Origin: JAPOXK01 sp965220315
GTDB lineage: Bacteria > Chloroflexota > Dehalococcoidia > Bin125
DNA length: 64,000 bases
Direction: 5' to 3'
NCBI GenBank assembly: GCA_965220315.1
Contig: CBDCPP010000002.1
Span: forward strand, 1 to 64,000
Below, one piece after another: positions 8,628 to 17,239 of the stretch; the stretch's first letter is position 1, and each line of letters opens with the position of its first letter. The translations under genes and the position numbers were made by a program. Under the pieces are notes generated by a model. The model searched no databases. It saw nothing but the letters and a program-made list of their open reading frames with translations, and had not been told where the DNA came from.

Positions 8628-9389
8628 ATGGATCTCGGACTGCAGGGCAAAGTCGCGCTGGTGACGGCCGCTTCCGAAGGGATCGGCAAGCACTGTGCGC
8701 TGGTATTGGCGGAGGAAGGGGCGCACGTCGCGATCTGCGCGCGACGTGCCGAGCAGCTTGAAGCCGCGCGGGCGGAGATCGACGCGGCGGGCACTGGGGC
8801 AACACTGGCCGAGGTGGCCGATCTGACTGAGGCGGCAGCGGCGGGGCAGGTGGTGGAACGAACCGTGGAAGCACTAGGCGGGCTTGACATCTTGGTGAAC
8901 AACATGGGGGGGTCGGTTAGCGGCGCCGACGACGCGGTCTGGAGCGAGATGTTCGAATTGAACTTGCTGTCCACGGTCCGGGCGACGCGGGCCGCAATTC
9001 CGCACATGACAGCGCGCGGGGGGGGCTCGATCATCCACATCGGCTCGGTGTTCGGGCGGGAAGCGGGCGGGCGCCCGCCCTACAACGCGATGAAAGCAGC
9101 GGTGCACGCCCACGCTACGGCGATGGCGTTGGCGCACGCGCGCGACAATATCCGCGTGAATGCGGTCGCGCCGGGGTCGATCGCATGGCCGGAGAGTAAG
9201 TGGCAGCGACGTTACGAGGCTGACCCTGCAACGATCCAGCAAGAAGTGTTGGATACGATCGCGTTCGGGCGCTTCGGCCGCCCGGAGGAGGTCGCAGCGG
9301 TGGTGGCGTTCCTGGCATCGGAGAGGGCAGGGTGGGTAACGGGAGCATGCCTGAACGTCGATGGCGGGCAGAGCCGGTCGATCATCTAG
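8628..9389 (+). CDS. Short-chain dehydrogenase/reductase
   Basis: A 253-residue Rossmann enzyme with the cofactor motif TAASEGIG (13-20), NNMGG (91-95) and catalytic Ser140, Tyr152, Lys156 (YNAMK). The C-terminal GACLNVDGGQSRS is typical of SDRs that act on hydroxy- or keto-acyl substrates. The open frame continues upstream over the acylase gene, but the first ATG consistent with SDR length is used. A TATCCT box ends 7 nt before this ATG, so the transcript may be leaderless. Confidence 0.9.
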   Translation: MDLGLQGKVALVTAASEGIGKHCALVLAEEGAHVAICARRAEQLEAARAEIDAAGTGATLAEVADLTEAAAAGQVVERTVEALGGLDILVNNMGGSVSGADDAVWSEMFELNLLSTVRATRAAIPHMTARGGGSIIHIGSVFGREAGGRPPYNAMKAAVHAHATAMALAHARDNIRVNAVAPGSIAWPESKWQRRYEADPATIQQEVLDTIAFGRFGRPEEVAAVVAFLASERAGWVTGACLNVDGGQSRSII

Positions 9390-9417
9390 CCGGCCGATCA
9401 CCTGAGGAGCAAGCGTG

Positions 9418-9873
9418 ATGCGCGGGTTGGCCGAGCTGCGGGAGGGAAGCCAAGAGCGGGCGAGGCGCTGGTGGCCGGCAGCGCGCCCGCTGATAGGAGG
9501 CGCAGTGGGGACGGCGATCATGGTGGGATTCTTGGCGGGGCGAGGTGGGGATCCGAGCGGACCTTTCGACGCGATCACGGGGACACAACGCGGGGGCTGG
9601 AACCGACACGAGGATTTCCATCTGGCACTGGTGGTGGCGGGCGCAGCGGCAGCGGCTGTGATGGTGACGTTGGCAACGGAGTGGGTGCGGCGCTGGTGGT
9701 GGGTGACGGCGGCCGTCGTAGCAGGCGGGGTGTGCTTGCTGATCCGGGAGGCGGCCAGCGTGGACGGGGCGGGCGGCGCCGCGCTCATAGCGCTCGTCTT
9801 TTTCTGCGTGTGCCTGGCGGCCGCGGTGGCGGTGATCGACCTCTTCAGCGTTCGCCGACGGCGTAGTCACTAG
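9418..9873 (+). CDS. Small integral membrane protein of unknown function
   Basis: A 151-residue protein with four hydrophobic segments (around PLIGGAVGTAIMVGFLAG, LALVVAGAAAAAVMVTLA, WWVTAAVVAGGVCLLI and ALIALVFFCVCLAAAVAVI) and an arginine-rich cytoplasmic C-terminus. An AGGAG site 8 nt upstream favours this ATG over a GTG three bases earlier. It follows the SDR by 28 bp on the same strand. I do not recognise the family. Confidence 0.7.
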   Translation: MRGLAELREGSQERARRWWPAARPLIGGAVGTAIMVGFLAGRGGDPSGPFDAITGTQRGGWNRHEDFHLALVVAGAAAAAVMVTLATEWVRRWWWVTAAVVAGGVCLLIREAASVDGAGGAALIALVFFCVCLAAAVAVIDLFSVRRRRSH

Positions 9874-9880
9874 CCGCAAG

Positions 9881-10198
9881 CTAGGGTGCCTCTTCCACCA
9901 CGGCCGACATCGATCCCTTGCAATGCTCGATGCGGGGATCTGGCCCGTAGCTGTGGATGCGTTGTTGATGTTGTTGCACTTGATCAAAGCCGGCCGTCTC
10001 AACAATGGCGCGGCCCTGCGTGTCGACGAGGCGGGCAAGTGCGAAGGCTTTCTCGCGGCCGTGGCCGAGCACGCGGCCGAGCATCTCCACGACGTACGCG
10101 TAGGTATGGACGTTGTCGTCAAGAAGGACGAGGTGGTAGATGGGGGCGGGGCGGATGGATTCGTCAGTAACAGGACGAGCCGACGTTTCGGTTGCCAT
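9881..10198 (-). CDS. clpS: ClpS-family adaptor for Clp protease
   Basis: A 105-residue protein with the ClpS core: YHLVLLDDNVHTYAYVVEML, then a helix with GHGREKAFALARLVDTQGRA. ClpS binds the N-domain of ClpA/ClpC-type unfoldases and delivers N-degron substrates. The longer open frame was trimmed to the ATG of MATETSARP. A TACGAT box lies 6 nt before this ATG, consistent with a leaderless promoter inside the 40-bp gap after the SDR fusion gene. Its likely partner, a ClpC-type ATPase, is encoded at 22.8-25.2 kb. The long C-terminal tail after the core is unusual. Confidence 0.85.
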   Translation of the reverse strand: MATETSARPVTDESIRPAPIYHLVLLDDNVHTYAYVVEMLGRVLGHGREKAFALARLVDTQGRAIVETAGFDQVQQHQQRIHSYGPDPRIEHCKGSMSAVVEEAP

Positions 10199-10238
10199 GG
10201 GGCGATCGTAGTCGAAGCGGCCAATCGATCCAGCGCAC

Positions 10239-11876
10239 CTAGATCCGGGCCGTCGCCGCGCCGTCCACAGCGACGACCTGGCCGGTGAAGTAGCCGCTGT
10301 CGGCGGCGAGCATGACAACGGCTCCGGTGACTTCGTCGTTGGTGACGAGGGTGCGGGCGGGGAGAACTTTGGTGAGGGCCTTCCGCTGCTCCGGATCGTC
10401 GCCGATGCCTGCCTGGTCTTCGTACCAGCCAACTTGGACCGTGTTGACGGTGATGCCAGTGCGGGCCCACTCGGTCGCGAGGGCGCGGGTCAGGGCGAAG
10501 ACACCGCTCTTAGCGGCGGCGTAGGCAGCCATGTTCATGACGCCACGATCCCCGGCGACGGAGGCAACGTTAATGATGCGGCCGTAGCCAGTGCGCAGCA
10601 TGACCCGGCCAGCGGCCTGACAGGTCAGCGCCACCGAGGTGAGATTAGCCGCGAGCGTGGCGTTCCACTCCTCGAGGCTGGTTTCGCCGAAAGGCATGGC
10701 GAAGAGCAGGTCCTGTGCGTTGACCAGCAGATCAAGGCGCCGCCATTCATCTTCCACCCGTTGCACGGCGGCCTCGACGGCAACAGGGTCAGTGAGGTCG
10801 ACTTGCAAAGCAAGATTGCGCCGTCCCAGCGACCAGACTTGGTTGGCGGTGGAGTTCACTTGGAAGTGCTCGTCGACAGAGCCGGTGAGACCCGTGAGGG
10901 CGACATCGGCGCCGGCTTCGGCCAAGGCCACGGCGATGGCGCCACCGAGCGGGCGGGCAGCACCCGTGACCAACGCGACACGGCCGCGGAGGTCGAAGGG
11001 ACGCTCGGGCTGCTGGGGCGCGGGAGTGCCACCGGCGCTTGCAGGATGGGAATGCTGGTCGCTCATGGCGAAGCCCCGGGCAAGGGGTATCCGAGGCGCC
11101 CAACCGAAGGGAGTCACGCCCCCGGCGAGGCCGCCGCCGTCTTGCACGATGACCGCGCCGTTGATGCCATCGGCGGCAGGAGAGCAGAGGAAGACGGCGA
11201 CAGGGCCAATCTCCCAGGTAGTGCCGAAGCGCCCGACCGGGATATAGCGACCGCCGCCCCAACGGGCTGCCTGCTCTTCCGTCTGGGGAAAGAGGCCGAT
11301 CGCCATGGTATTGACCTGAATATTGTGGCGGCCGTAGCTGAGCGCTAGCGACCGGGTAAGGTTGATCGCCCCCGCCTTCGCTGCCGTGTACATGTTGAGG
11401 TCGCGGTTACCGCGCAGGCCGAGCCCCGACGAGGTCGTGAGGATCTTGCCGTGACCCTGCTCAAGCATTTGGGGGATCACGGCGCGGATGCAGGAGACGG
11501 TGCTGGTGAGGTTCGCGTCGATGCCGGCCAGCCAATCGGCCTCGCTGATCGTGTGCAGGGGGCGACCATCACCAGAGGTGCGACCGCCGGCGTTGTTGAC
11601 CAAGATGTCGATGCGGCCGAACTCGGTGATGGAGCGCTCCACCATCCGCTCGACCGAGGCATTGTCGGTGACGTCGGCTTGCACGGACGCCGCGCGGCCG
11701 CCCCGGGCGCGCACCTCGTTGGCGACGGCGTCGATCTCCGCCTGAGTGCGGGCGCTGCAAACGACATCGGCGCCCGCGTCGGCAAAGGCGAGCGCCATGG
11801 CGCGGCCGAGGCCGCGACCGGAGCCGGTGATCAGTGCAACGCGGCCGTCGAGGCGGAAGCGATCGAGGGTAGTCAT
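10239..11876 (-). CDS. Two-domain fusion of short-chain dehydrogenases/reductases
   Basis: A single 545-residue frame containing two complete SDR domains. Domain 1 (about 8-255) has TGSGRGLG at 17-24, NNAGG, and Ser/Tyr163/Lys167 (YTAAK). Domain 2 (about 294-545) has TGAARPLGG at 304-312, a weak NAG motif (VNAQD), and Ser439/Tyr452/Lys456 (YAAAK). A proline/alanine-rich linker (about 256-293) joins them and contains an internal Met (GFAMSDQHSH) that could serve as a second start. There is no stop codon between the domains. Two sequential oxidoreductions on one substrate are possible but unproven. The ATG overlaps the stop of the upstream SDR-like gene in ATGA. Confidence 0.85.
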   Translation of the reverse strand: MTTLDRFRLDGRVALITGSGRGLGRAMALAFADAGADVVCSARTQAEIDAVANEVRARGGRAASVQADVTDNASVERMVERSITEFGRIDILVNNAGGRTSGDGRPLHTISEADWLAGIDANLTSTVSCIRAVIPQMLEQGHGKILTTSSGLGLRGNRDLNMYTAAKAGAINLTRSLALSYGRHNIQVNTMAIGLFPQTEEQAARWGGGRYIPVGRFGTTWEIGPVAVFLCSPAADGINGAVIVQDGGGLAGGVTPFGWAPRIPLARGFAMSDQHSHPASAGGTPAPQQPERPFDLRGRVALVTGAARPLGGAIAVALAEAGADVALTGLTGSVDEHFQVNSTANQVWSLGRRNLALQVDLTDPVAVEAAVQRVEDEWRRLDLLVNAQDLLFAMPFGETSLEEWNATLAANLTSVALTCQAAGRVMLRTGYGRIINVASVAGDRGVMNMAAYAAAKSGVFALTRALATEWARTGITVNTVQVGWYEDQAGIGDDPEQRKALTKVLPARTLVTNDEVTGAVVMLAADSGYFTGQVVAVDGAATARI

Positions 11877-12493
11877 CGGCTGCTTCCAGCGGCGGCAGGA
11901 GAAGCTTCGACGACGCCCGCGTCCGCAGGGACAAGGTCGCCGCGGCCAGCGAGCAGGGCGACGGCGGTGCAGCCGACGGCCTCTGCGTCTGGCGTTCCGG
12001 GAACGAGCAGGGCGATCGCAGTAGCGCCAACGATGGAGTTGAGGAGTGCGCGTAGATCGAGGCGCTGGGTGTCGACGCCGGGACCAGCTTCCGTGACGAT
12101 CAAGAGTACGCGGCTCTCATCTGCGCCGGGGCCTCTCGCGATCTCCTTTGCGGCGATGCGGAGCGGCTCGGCCGCCGTGCTCATGTTTGACTCCAGCGTG
12201 GAAGCGGTCAGAGCCAAGGCCGCGAGATCGAGGCCGCCGAGCGTTTTGCGCAGCTTCTTGGTAGCGACCCGCACGCTCGTCGGGTTGGCAAGGTCGGTCG
12301 CCTCGGCGGGGCCGCCAGCGGCAGCCCGCTTGAGCGCGAAAAGCGCTTGGCCGTCCATGGTCGTACCGGTGACGCCGACCATCGCACCAGCATGGCGAAG
12401 AGCAGCGACAAGCGCGCGCCCGAGGGCGGTGTCGCCGCCGAAGACGATCGCCCTACGCCCAACGAGATCTGCGGGAGTCCGGGTGTCGTTCAA
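11873..12493 (-). CDS. SDR-like Rossmann protein lacking the catalytic residues
   Basis: About 206 residues, beginning at a TTG that follows a GGGAGGT site; a TTG 18 bp further upstream is an alternative. The N-terminal ADLVGRRAIVFGGDTALGRALVAALRHAGAMVGVTG resembles the first half of an SDR, but no YxxxK or NAG motif is visible. It may be a non-catalytic partner or a decaying paralogue of the neighbouring fused SDR. The ATGA overlap with that gene implies translational coupling. Confidence 0.65.
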   Translation of the reverse strand: MNDTRTPADLVGRRAIVFGGDTALGRALVAALRHAGAMVGVTGTTMDGQALFALKRAAAGGPAEATDLANPTSVRVATKKLRKTLGGLDLAALALTASTLESNMSTAAEPLRIAAKEIARGPGADESRVLLIVTEAGPGVDTQRLDLRALLNSIVGATAIALLVPGTPDAEAVGCTAVALLAGRGDLVPADAGVVEASPAAAGSSR

Positions 12494-12627
12494 AAGACCT
12501 CCCGAAGGCAAGGCTGCCAGATAAGGACATGCTATCGCGTCTTGCTCAGTGTGCGGTCATGACTGGCGAGGAGGGGATCGATGGATTAGATTGCACGCCC
12601 ACCTGAACGATCCGGTCTGGAGCCGCA

Positions 12628-13761
12628 ATGGACCTCGGCCTCTCTGAAGAGCAAGAGATGCTGCGTAACTTCGCGCGCGACTTTTTGGAGAAGGAGTGTC
12701 CGGAGTCGCTGGTGCGGGAGATGGAGGAGGACGAGCGCGGCTACACGGCCACGCTCTGGCAGGGGATGGCGAGGCAAGGCTGGCAAGGCTTGATCATCCC
12801 TGCTGAGTACGGCGGCACGGGGATGCAATTCCTGGATCTCTGCGTGCTGCTGGAAGAGTTTGGGCGGGCACTAGTACCGGGGCCGTTCCTGAGCACGGCC
12901 GTGCTCGGCGCCGTTCCGGTGATGGATGCCGGCAGCGACGCGCAGAAGCAGGAGATCTTGCCGCGTGTCGCGAGCGGCGAGCTGGTGATGACATTAGCCC
13001 TCACGGAGCCGTCGGGGCGGTTTGAAGCGGACGCGGTCACACTGAGCGCGACCAAGGGGGATGACGCGTACGTGCTGAACGGTACGAAGTTGTTCGTGCC
13101 GGACGCGCACGTGGCGGACATGCTTGTGGTGGCAGCACGGACGGGTGGCGAGGGCGAACGCGGGATCTCGCTGTTCCTAGTCGACGGGGCGGCGCCGGGA
13201 CTGAGCACGACGGTGCTAAAAACGATCGCGGCGGACAAGCAGTGCGAAGTGCGCTTCGAGGACGTGCACGTGCCGGCGGCGGCATTGCTGGGAGCGGAGG
13301 GAGAGGGTTGGGAGGCGTTGCGCGGGGCGCGGCGCAAGGCCACCGTCGCATATTGCGCATACCTCGTGGGGTTGTCGCAGCGCGACTTCGAGATTACCGT
13401 CGATTACGCCAAGGAACGGGAGCAGTTTGGGCGGCCCATCGGCTCCTTCCAGGCGATTCAGCACAAGGCGGCGGACATGGTGACGGATGTCGATGCGTCG
13501 CGGTTCATCATGTATCGGGCGGCATGGGCAGTGAGCGAGGACGCGCCGGATCAGGATCTGCAGGTGAGCATGGCGAAGGCCTGGTGCTCCGACGCGAGCC
13601 GGCGGGTGGTAGCGCACGGGCAGCAGATCCACGGCGGGATCGGCTTCACCAAGGAGTACAAGATCCAGCTTTTCTTCCGCCGGCAGAAGATGGCGGAGCT
13701 CATGTGGGGGGATGGAGACCATCATCGGGAGAAGGTGGCGCAGCTGTTGGAGATCTCGTAG
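12628..13761 (+). CDS. Acyl-CoA dehydrogenase
   Basis: A 377-residue FAD enzyme that introduces the alpha-beta double bond into acyl-CoA and passes electrons to ETF. The N-terminal helical domain starts MDLGLSEEQEMLRNFARDFL. The central beta domain has LALTEPSGRFEADAVTLSA. The C-terminal domain has REQFGRPIGSFQAIQHKAADM and the late motif QIHGGIGFTKEYKIQLFFRRQ. It starts at ATG with a ggag site about 10 nt upstream, and diverges from the SDR-like gene. No ETF genes are in the window. The chain length of the substrate cannot be inferred. Confidence 0.92.
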   Translation: MDLGLSEEQEMLRNFARDFLEKECPESLVREMEEDERGYTATLWQGMARQGWQGLIIPAEYGGTGMQFLDLCVLLEEFGRALVPGPFLSTAVLGAVPVMDAGSDAQKQEILPRVASGELVMTLALTEPSGRFEADAVTLSATKGDDAYVLNGTKLFVPDAHVADMLVVAARTGGEGERGISLFLVDGAAPGLSTTVLKTIAADKQCEVRFEDVHVPAAALLGAEGEGWEALRGARRKATVAYCAYLVGLSQRDFEITVDYAKEREQFGRPIGSFQAIQHKAADMVTDVDASRFIMYRAAWAVSEDAPDQDLQVSMAKAWCSDASRRVVAHGQQIHGGIGFTKEYKIQLFFRRQKMAELMWGDGDHHREKVAQLLEIS

Positions 13762-13810
13762 CACTTTCCCTGGCACCCAGCTTTGGTGGCGGGGTGGCCA
13801 GCCTTCAAGC

Positions 13811-13840
13811 AGAAGCCCGAGGCACATACCTCGGGCTTCT
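13811..13840. terminator. Bidirectional intrinsic terminator hairpin
   Basis: A perfect 12-bp inverted repeat (AGAAGCCCGAGG / CCTCGGGCTTCT) with a 6-nt loop lies 50 bp after the acyl-CoA dehydrogenase stop and before the convergent small membrane genes. A short run, acttt, follows on the plus strand. Symmetry and position suggest it serves both converging transcripts. Confidence 0.7.
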
Positions 13841-13953
13841 ACTTTGTGGGACAGATCGTCCTCGGTGATGAAGGAAAATCGATGAGGCGCTAATGCGGCC
13901 AGCGACCAGGGCCTGCGCAACGAACCCGGTCCGGTCGCGCCGGCGGCCGCCTC

Positions 13954-14286
13954 TCAAGCCGACGCGCTTCGCCGTCCCGCCACGTAACTCCCGCCCGCCA
14001 GGATAACGAGGACGCCAGCGACGATGGCCCAGGGCCATTGGTCGCCGCTCGATCCGGCAGGCGCGGCTGGCGGCGGGAACTGCTGCGGTATTACTTCAGC
14101 AGCTTCGGGGGAGAGAGGCGCTTCGTCCGTCTCCGCAGCCTCCGCAACCAGGATCGTCGCGACAAACATTCCTATGAGCAGCGCAACAGCCACGCCCAGT
14201 ATGCAGATGCGCAGCAGGCGCGCACGGGTTTCCTGGGAATCAAGTGGCGTGATCCTGAGCCGATCGTCAAACGGGGCGAGGTTCAT
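13954..14286 (-). CDS. Small membrane protein with two transmembrane segments
   Basis: A 110-residue protein starting MNLAPFDDRLR. One hydrophobic segment (LLRICILGVAVALLIGMFVATILVA) is followed by an acidic, proline-rich extracytoplasmic stretch and a C-terminal anchor (WPWAIVAGVLVILAGGSYVAG) ending in arginines. Its ATG overlaps the stop of the upstream gene (ATGA), so the two form a coupled pair. I do not recognise the family. The architecture resembles cell-surface proteins with a C-terminal hydrophobic tail, without a visible sorting motif. Confidence 0.65.
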   Translation of the reverse strand: MNLAPFDDRLRITPLDSQETRARLLRICILGVAVALLIGMFVATILVAEAAETDEAPLSPEAAEVIPQQFPPPAAPAGSSGDQWPWAIVAGVLVILAGGSYVAGRRSASA

Positions 14287-14687
14287 GAACGCGATCTCCC
14301 CGCGCTGGTGAAGATGGGTACCTTGGACGAGAGGCGGTCGCGCAACCAGAGAAATACGAGCAAGAGCAGCGGCGCGACCGCCAGCGAGACCCAAAGCCAG
14401 TGTTGGTCCCACCCGTGGGCGCCAGGACTGATGGAAGTAGCAGCGGCGATTTCGAGTACAGCGCTGGTTTGGCTCTGGACGGCCAAGTGGGCGCTGGAGG
14501 CGGCGTCCGCGAGAGCAGCATCCAGCAGTGCGGATCCGACCGGACTCTCGTATGCGGACTGGGCATGGGCGGCTCCAGCGGCAGCCACTAAACCGAGCGC
14601 CAGAATGGCCCAGGCCACCGCGCCAACGATCGCGGGACGCGCGATCAGGCCACGTTTCGAGTCAGTTGGAAGCCAACGCGTGCGCAT
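14283..14687 (-). CDS. Secreted/membrane-anchored protein of unknown function
   Basis: About 134 residues from the ATG preceded by a ggtgga site. The N-terminal signal sequence is IVGAVAWAILALGLVAAAGAAHA-Q (likely cleavage after AHA). A small Ala/Ser-rich region follows, then a C-terminal membrane segment (HWLWVSLAVAPLLLLVFLWLRDRL). It is translationally coupled to the next gene, which has a similar signal/anchor layout. Probably exposed outside the membrane. Function unknown. Confidence 0.65.
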   Translation of the reverse strand: MRTRWLPTDSKRGLIARPAIVGAVAWAILALGLVAAAGAAHAQSAYESPVGSALLDAALADAASSAHLAVQSQTSAVLEIAAATSISPGAHGWDQHWLWVSLAVAPLLLLVFLWLRDRLSSKVPIFTSAGRSRS

Positions 14688-14906
14688 CTTTCCACCACCC
14701 TGGATCGCCGCCAACGCACCACGCATCGACGACTCCATACGCGAGACGAGGAGCACAGCGGGAGTGTTCCGGAAGACGGGGCGGGGCGGCGGGGTGTTAC
14801 AGAGTCTTTACATTTCCGTGGCGCCAGGAACGGGCCGGTGATGTGTAGCGGTGGAGACCGGAGGCAGCTAGGCTCGGCGCGCCGGACAGTGAGATCGAGG
14901 GACGAG

Positions 14907-15254
14907 ATGCGTGAGGCTGACTGCCTGTTCTGCAAGATGGCGCGGGGCGAGATCCCGACCGAGCGACTAATTGACGATGATCAGGTCTTCGCGATCCGAG
15001 ACATCAACCCACGAGCTCCCGTCCATGTGCTGCTGATCCCCAAGCAGCACTTGCCATCCGCCCGGGCGATCGAACCTGTGCACGGACCGCTGCTGGGCAC
15101 CCTGTTCGCTCGAGCAAACGAGGCAGCACGGATCGAGGGAGTGTTCGAGGACGGATTCCGGTTGGCCTTCAACGTGGGCGACGCGGCGGGGATGACGGTC
15201 CATCACCTTCATCTGCACCTCCTGGGCGGACGTCAGTTGGGCCCGGAGGGATGA
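14907..15254 (+). CDS. HIT-family nucleotide hydrolase
   Basis: A 115-residue histidine-triad protein with the zinc-type start CLFCKMARGEIPTERLIDDD and the catalytic HHLHLHLLGG motif near the C-terminus. HIT proteins hydrolyse AMP-linked substrates such as adenosine 5'-phosphoramidate or Ap4A. The ATG opening MREADCLFC is chosen because the longer frame upstream lacks similarity. Its stop overlaps the ATG of a YqeK-type HD hydrolase (ATGA), so both probably act in dinucleotide or nucleotide-conjugate turnover. Confidence 0.9.
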   Translation: MREADCLFCKMARGEIPTERLIDDDQVFAIRDINPRAPVHVLLIPKQHLPSARAIEPVHGPLLGTLFARANEAARIEGVFEDGFRLAFNVGDAAGMTVHHLHLHLLGGRQLGPEG

Positions 15255-15853
15255 GCGAGGCGGCGCTGGGGCGAGAGCGACTGCGCCTGGAGGCGCGGTC
15301 GCTCCCGGCGGCGCTGCGGGCGCACACCGGCCGGGTGGTGGCGGAGGCGCGCCGACTAGCGCGGCACTATGAACTGGATGCGGCACGCGTGGAGGCGGCC
15401 GCCTGGGGGCATGACCTCTTCCGCGGACACACTGGCGACGCCCTGCTAAAGGTCGCAGGAGCGCTAGGGATCGAGCCAGATCCCGCAGCCCACGCGCGGC
15501 CGATCCTGCTGCACGGGCCGGTGGCGGCAGCGACCGCCGAGGAGCACTGGGGAATAGAGGATACGGAAGTGCTGGAGGCGATCCGTTGGCACACGACTGC
15601 ATGTCCAGGGATGTCGCTGTTTGCGGTGGCAGTCTTCCTCGCGGACAAGATCGAGCCGGAGAAAGTCAGAGCGGATGCGGAATTAGCGGCGATTCGGGAA
15701 CTCGCCCCTCGCGACCCACAGGCCGCAGTGCTCGCCTATCTCGATCGGCAGATGGAGCAGCATTTGCGGGCGAGGCAGGTTATCCACCCAACGAGTGTCG
15801 AAGCACGGAACGCGCTGCTGCTCCGCGATCCCGGATCCGGAGGTCAGCAATGA
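15251..15853 (+). CDS. yqeK: YqeK-like HD-domain symmetrical Ap4A hydrolase
   Basis: A 200-residue HD-superfamily protein. Metal-binding positions are visible: His25 (AHTGRVV), His54-Asp55 (WGHDLF), a mid-protein LLHGPVAA, and RWHTTACPGMSLFAVAVFLADKIEP, which matches the HT...M..LADxIEP signature of YqeK. YqeK members cleave Ap4A to two ADP. It is coupled to the upstream HIT gene. The usual Chloroflexi/Firmicutes context (nadD, rsfS) is not seen here. The extended C-terminus is slightly longer than normal. Confidence 0.85.
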   Translation: MSEAALGRERLRLEARSLPAALRAHTGRVVAEARRLARHYELDAARVEAAAWGHDLFRGHTGDALLKVAGALGIEPDPAAHARPILLHGPVAAATAEEHWGIEDTEVLEAIRWHTTACPGMSLFAVAVFLADKIEPEKVRADAELAAIRELAPRDPQAAVLAYLDRQMEQHLRARQVIHPTSVEARNALLLRDPGSGGQQ

Positions 15854-16036
15854 GCCGTCCATCGGGATTTATGCACCCGGGTGTCATCGGCTTCGTATCA
15901 GGTGCGATGCGACCCATCTTCGCGGCTGGGAATGCACCTCGCGGAGCAACGTGATTTGGAACTCGGAGAATCTGCGCAGGCGACCTCGGAGCGAGGAGCC
16001 GGTGACCACCGCTCCTCCGTCTACTCTTCCACGTTT

Positions 16037-16056
16037 CGAACACTTGTGCGTATAGT
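16037..16056 (+). promoter_or_regulatory. Putative LexA (SOS) box and -10 element of ruvB
   Basis: The sequence CGAACACTTGTGCG is close to the Gram-positive/mycobacterial LexA box (CGAAC-N4-GTTCG, one change in the right half). It is followed one base later by TATAGT (16051-16056), which ends 6 nt before the ruvB ATG. ruvB is a classical SOS gene. The operator would cover the promoter spacer, and the transcript would be nearly leaderless. Confidence 0.6.
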
Positions 16057-16062
16057 GGCAAC

Positions 16063-17202
16063 ATGGCCACCACTACCAATCGTGTGACGCGCGATACCGA
16101 AGCTCCCGAAGCCAGGCCTCCCGACGCCTTGCCCGATACAGCGCCCGGCCCCGTCCCCGCTCCCGGCGAGGAGGAGCCCCTCTCTCGCTCGCTGCGACCC
16201 CGCCGCCTGCAAGACTTCGTAGGGATGCGCGTTATCAAAGACTCGCTAGCGATCGCGATCACAGCGGCGAAGCGGCGCGAGGAGCCCGTGGACCACATTT
16301 TGTTCTACGGGCCACCCGGGCTGGGCAAGACGACGCTGGCGGCGATCGTCGCAGCGGAGATGGACGTGAACCTCCGCACAACATCAGGGCCAGCGATCAC
16401 CCGGCCGGGCGACTTGGCCAGCATCCTCACGTCGCTGCAAGCGGGAGATGTGCTGTTCATCGACGAATGTCACCGGCTGGCGCGGGGCGTTGAAGAGGTG
16501 CTCTATCCAGTGATGGAGGACTTCGCGCTCGACCTTGTGATCGGCAAAGGGGCGGGCGCCCGCAGCGTGCGATTGGCCGTCCAACCGTTCACGTTGGTCG
16601 CAGCGACGACCCGCTACGCACTGCTGAGCCCTCCTCTGCGCGAGCGCTTCGGCGCCGTGTACCGCGTCGACTTTTACGCGCCGGAGGAATTGAGCACGAT
16701 CGTGCGGGCCAACGCGGCGAAGCTCGCGATCCCCATTTCAGACGAGGGAGCGCAAACGCTGGCCGAACGGTCACGGGGGACGCCGCGCATCGCAAACCGG
16801 CTATTGCGGCGCGCACGAGACTTTGCCCAGGTGCGGGCAGATGGGACGATTTCGGCACCGGTAGCAGAGGAAGCGCTGGCGCGCATACAGATCGACGCGC
16901 TGGGGCTCGACGACCGTGATCGTGTTCTGTTGCGAACGCTCATTGAGCGGTTCGAAGGCGGGCCAGTGGGACTGGAGACGCTCTCGTCCGCGATCACGGA
17001 GGAGCCCGACACGGTGATGGATGTGTACGAGCCGTACTTACTACAGCTCGGCTTCCTACAGCGAACGCCACGAGGGCGGGTGGCGATGCCAGCAGCGTTC
17101 GAATACCTCAACGCCAAGGTGCCGACGGGACGATCGGCCGATCTGACGACACGCCAGCCGAATCTTTTCGAGAAGAGGGAGAGAGACGCTCCAGCGCAGT
17201 AG
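16063..17202 (+). CDS. ruvB: Holliday junction branch migration helicase RuvB
   Basis: A 379-residue AAA+ motor that, with RuvA and RuvC, moves Holliday junctions during recombinational repair. Walker A is GPPGLGKT (83-90) and Walker B FIDECH (132-137; DECH where many RuvBs have DEIH). Sensor/arginine-finger region: AATTRYALLSPPLRERFG. The C-terminal winged-helix domain has GGPVGLETLSSAITEE and LQLGFLQRTPRGRVA. A 40-residue proline/acidic N-terminal extension precedes the core. No ruvA or ruvC is in the window. A LexA-like box overlaps its promoter. Confidence 0.96.
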   Translation: MATTTNRVTRDTEAPEARPPDALPDTAPGPVPAPGEEEPLSRSLRPRRLQDFVGMRVIKDSLAIAITAAKRREEPVDHILFYGPPGLGKTTLAAIVAAEMDVNLRTTSGPAITRPGDLASILTSLQAGDVLFIDECHRLARGVEEVLYPVMEDFALDLVIGKGAGARSVRLAVQPFTLVAATTRYALLSPPLRERFGAVYRVDFYAPEELSTIVRANAAKLAIPISDEGAQTLAERSRGTPRIANRLLRRARDFAQVRADGTISAPVAEEALARIQIDALGLDDRDRVLLRTLIERFEGGPVGLETLSSAITEEPDTVMDVYEPYLLQLGFLQRTPRGRVAMPAAFEYLNAKVPTGRSADLTTRQPNLFEKRERDAPAQ

Positions 17203-17239
17203 CGGAGCCTGCTCCGTAGTCGCGGGAGCGGATGAGCGC

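Noticed and set aside
8874..10470. Long minus-strand open frames over the SDR, membrane protein and ClpS genes
   Set aside because: Arginine/proline/alanine-rich translations typical of shadow frames in GC-rich DNA; the opposite-strand or in-frame real genes explain the region.
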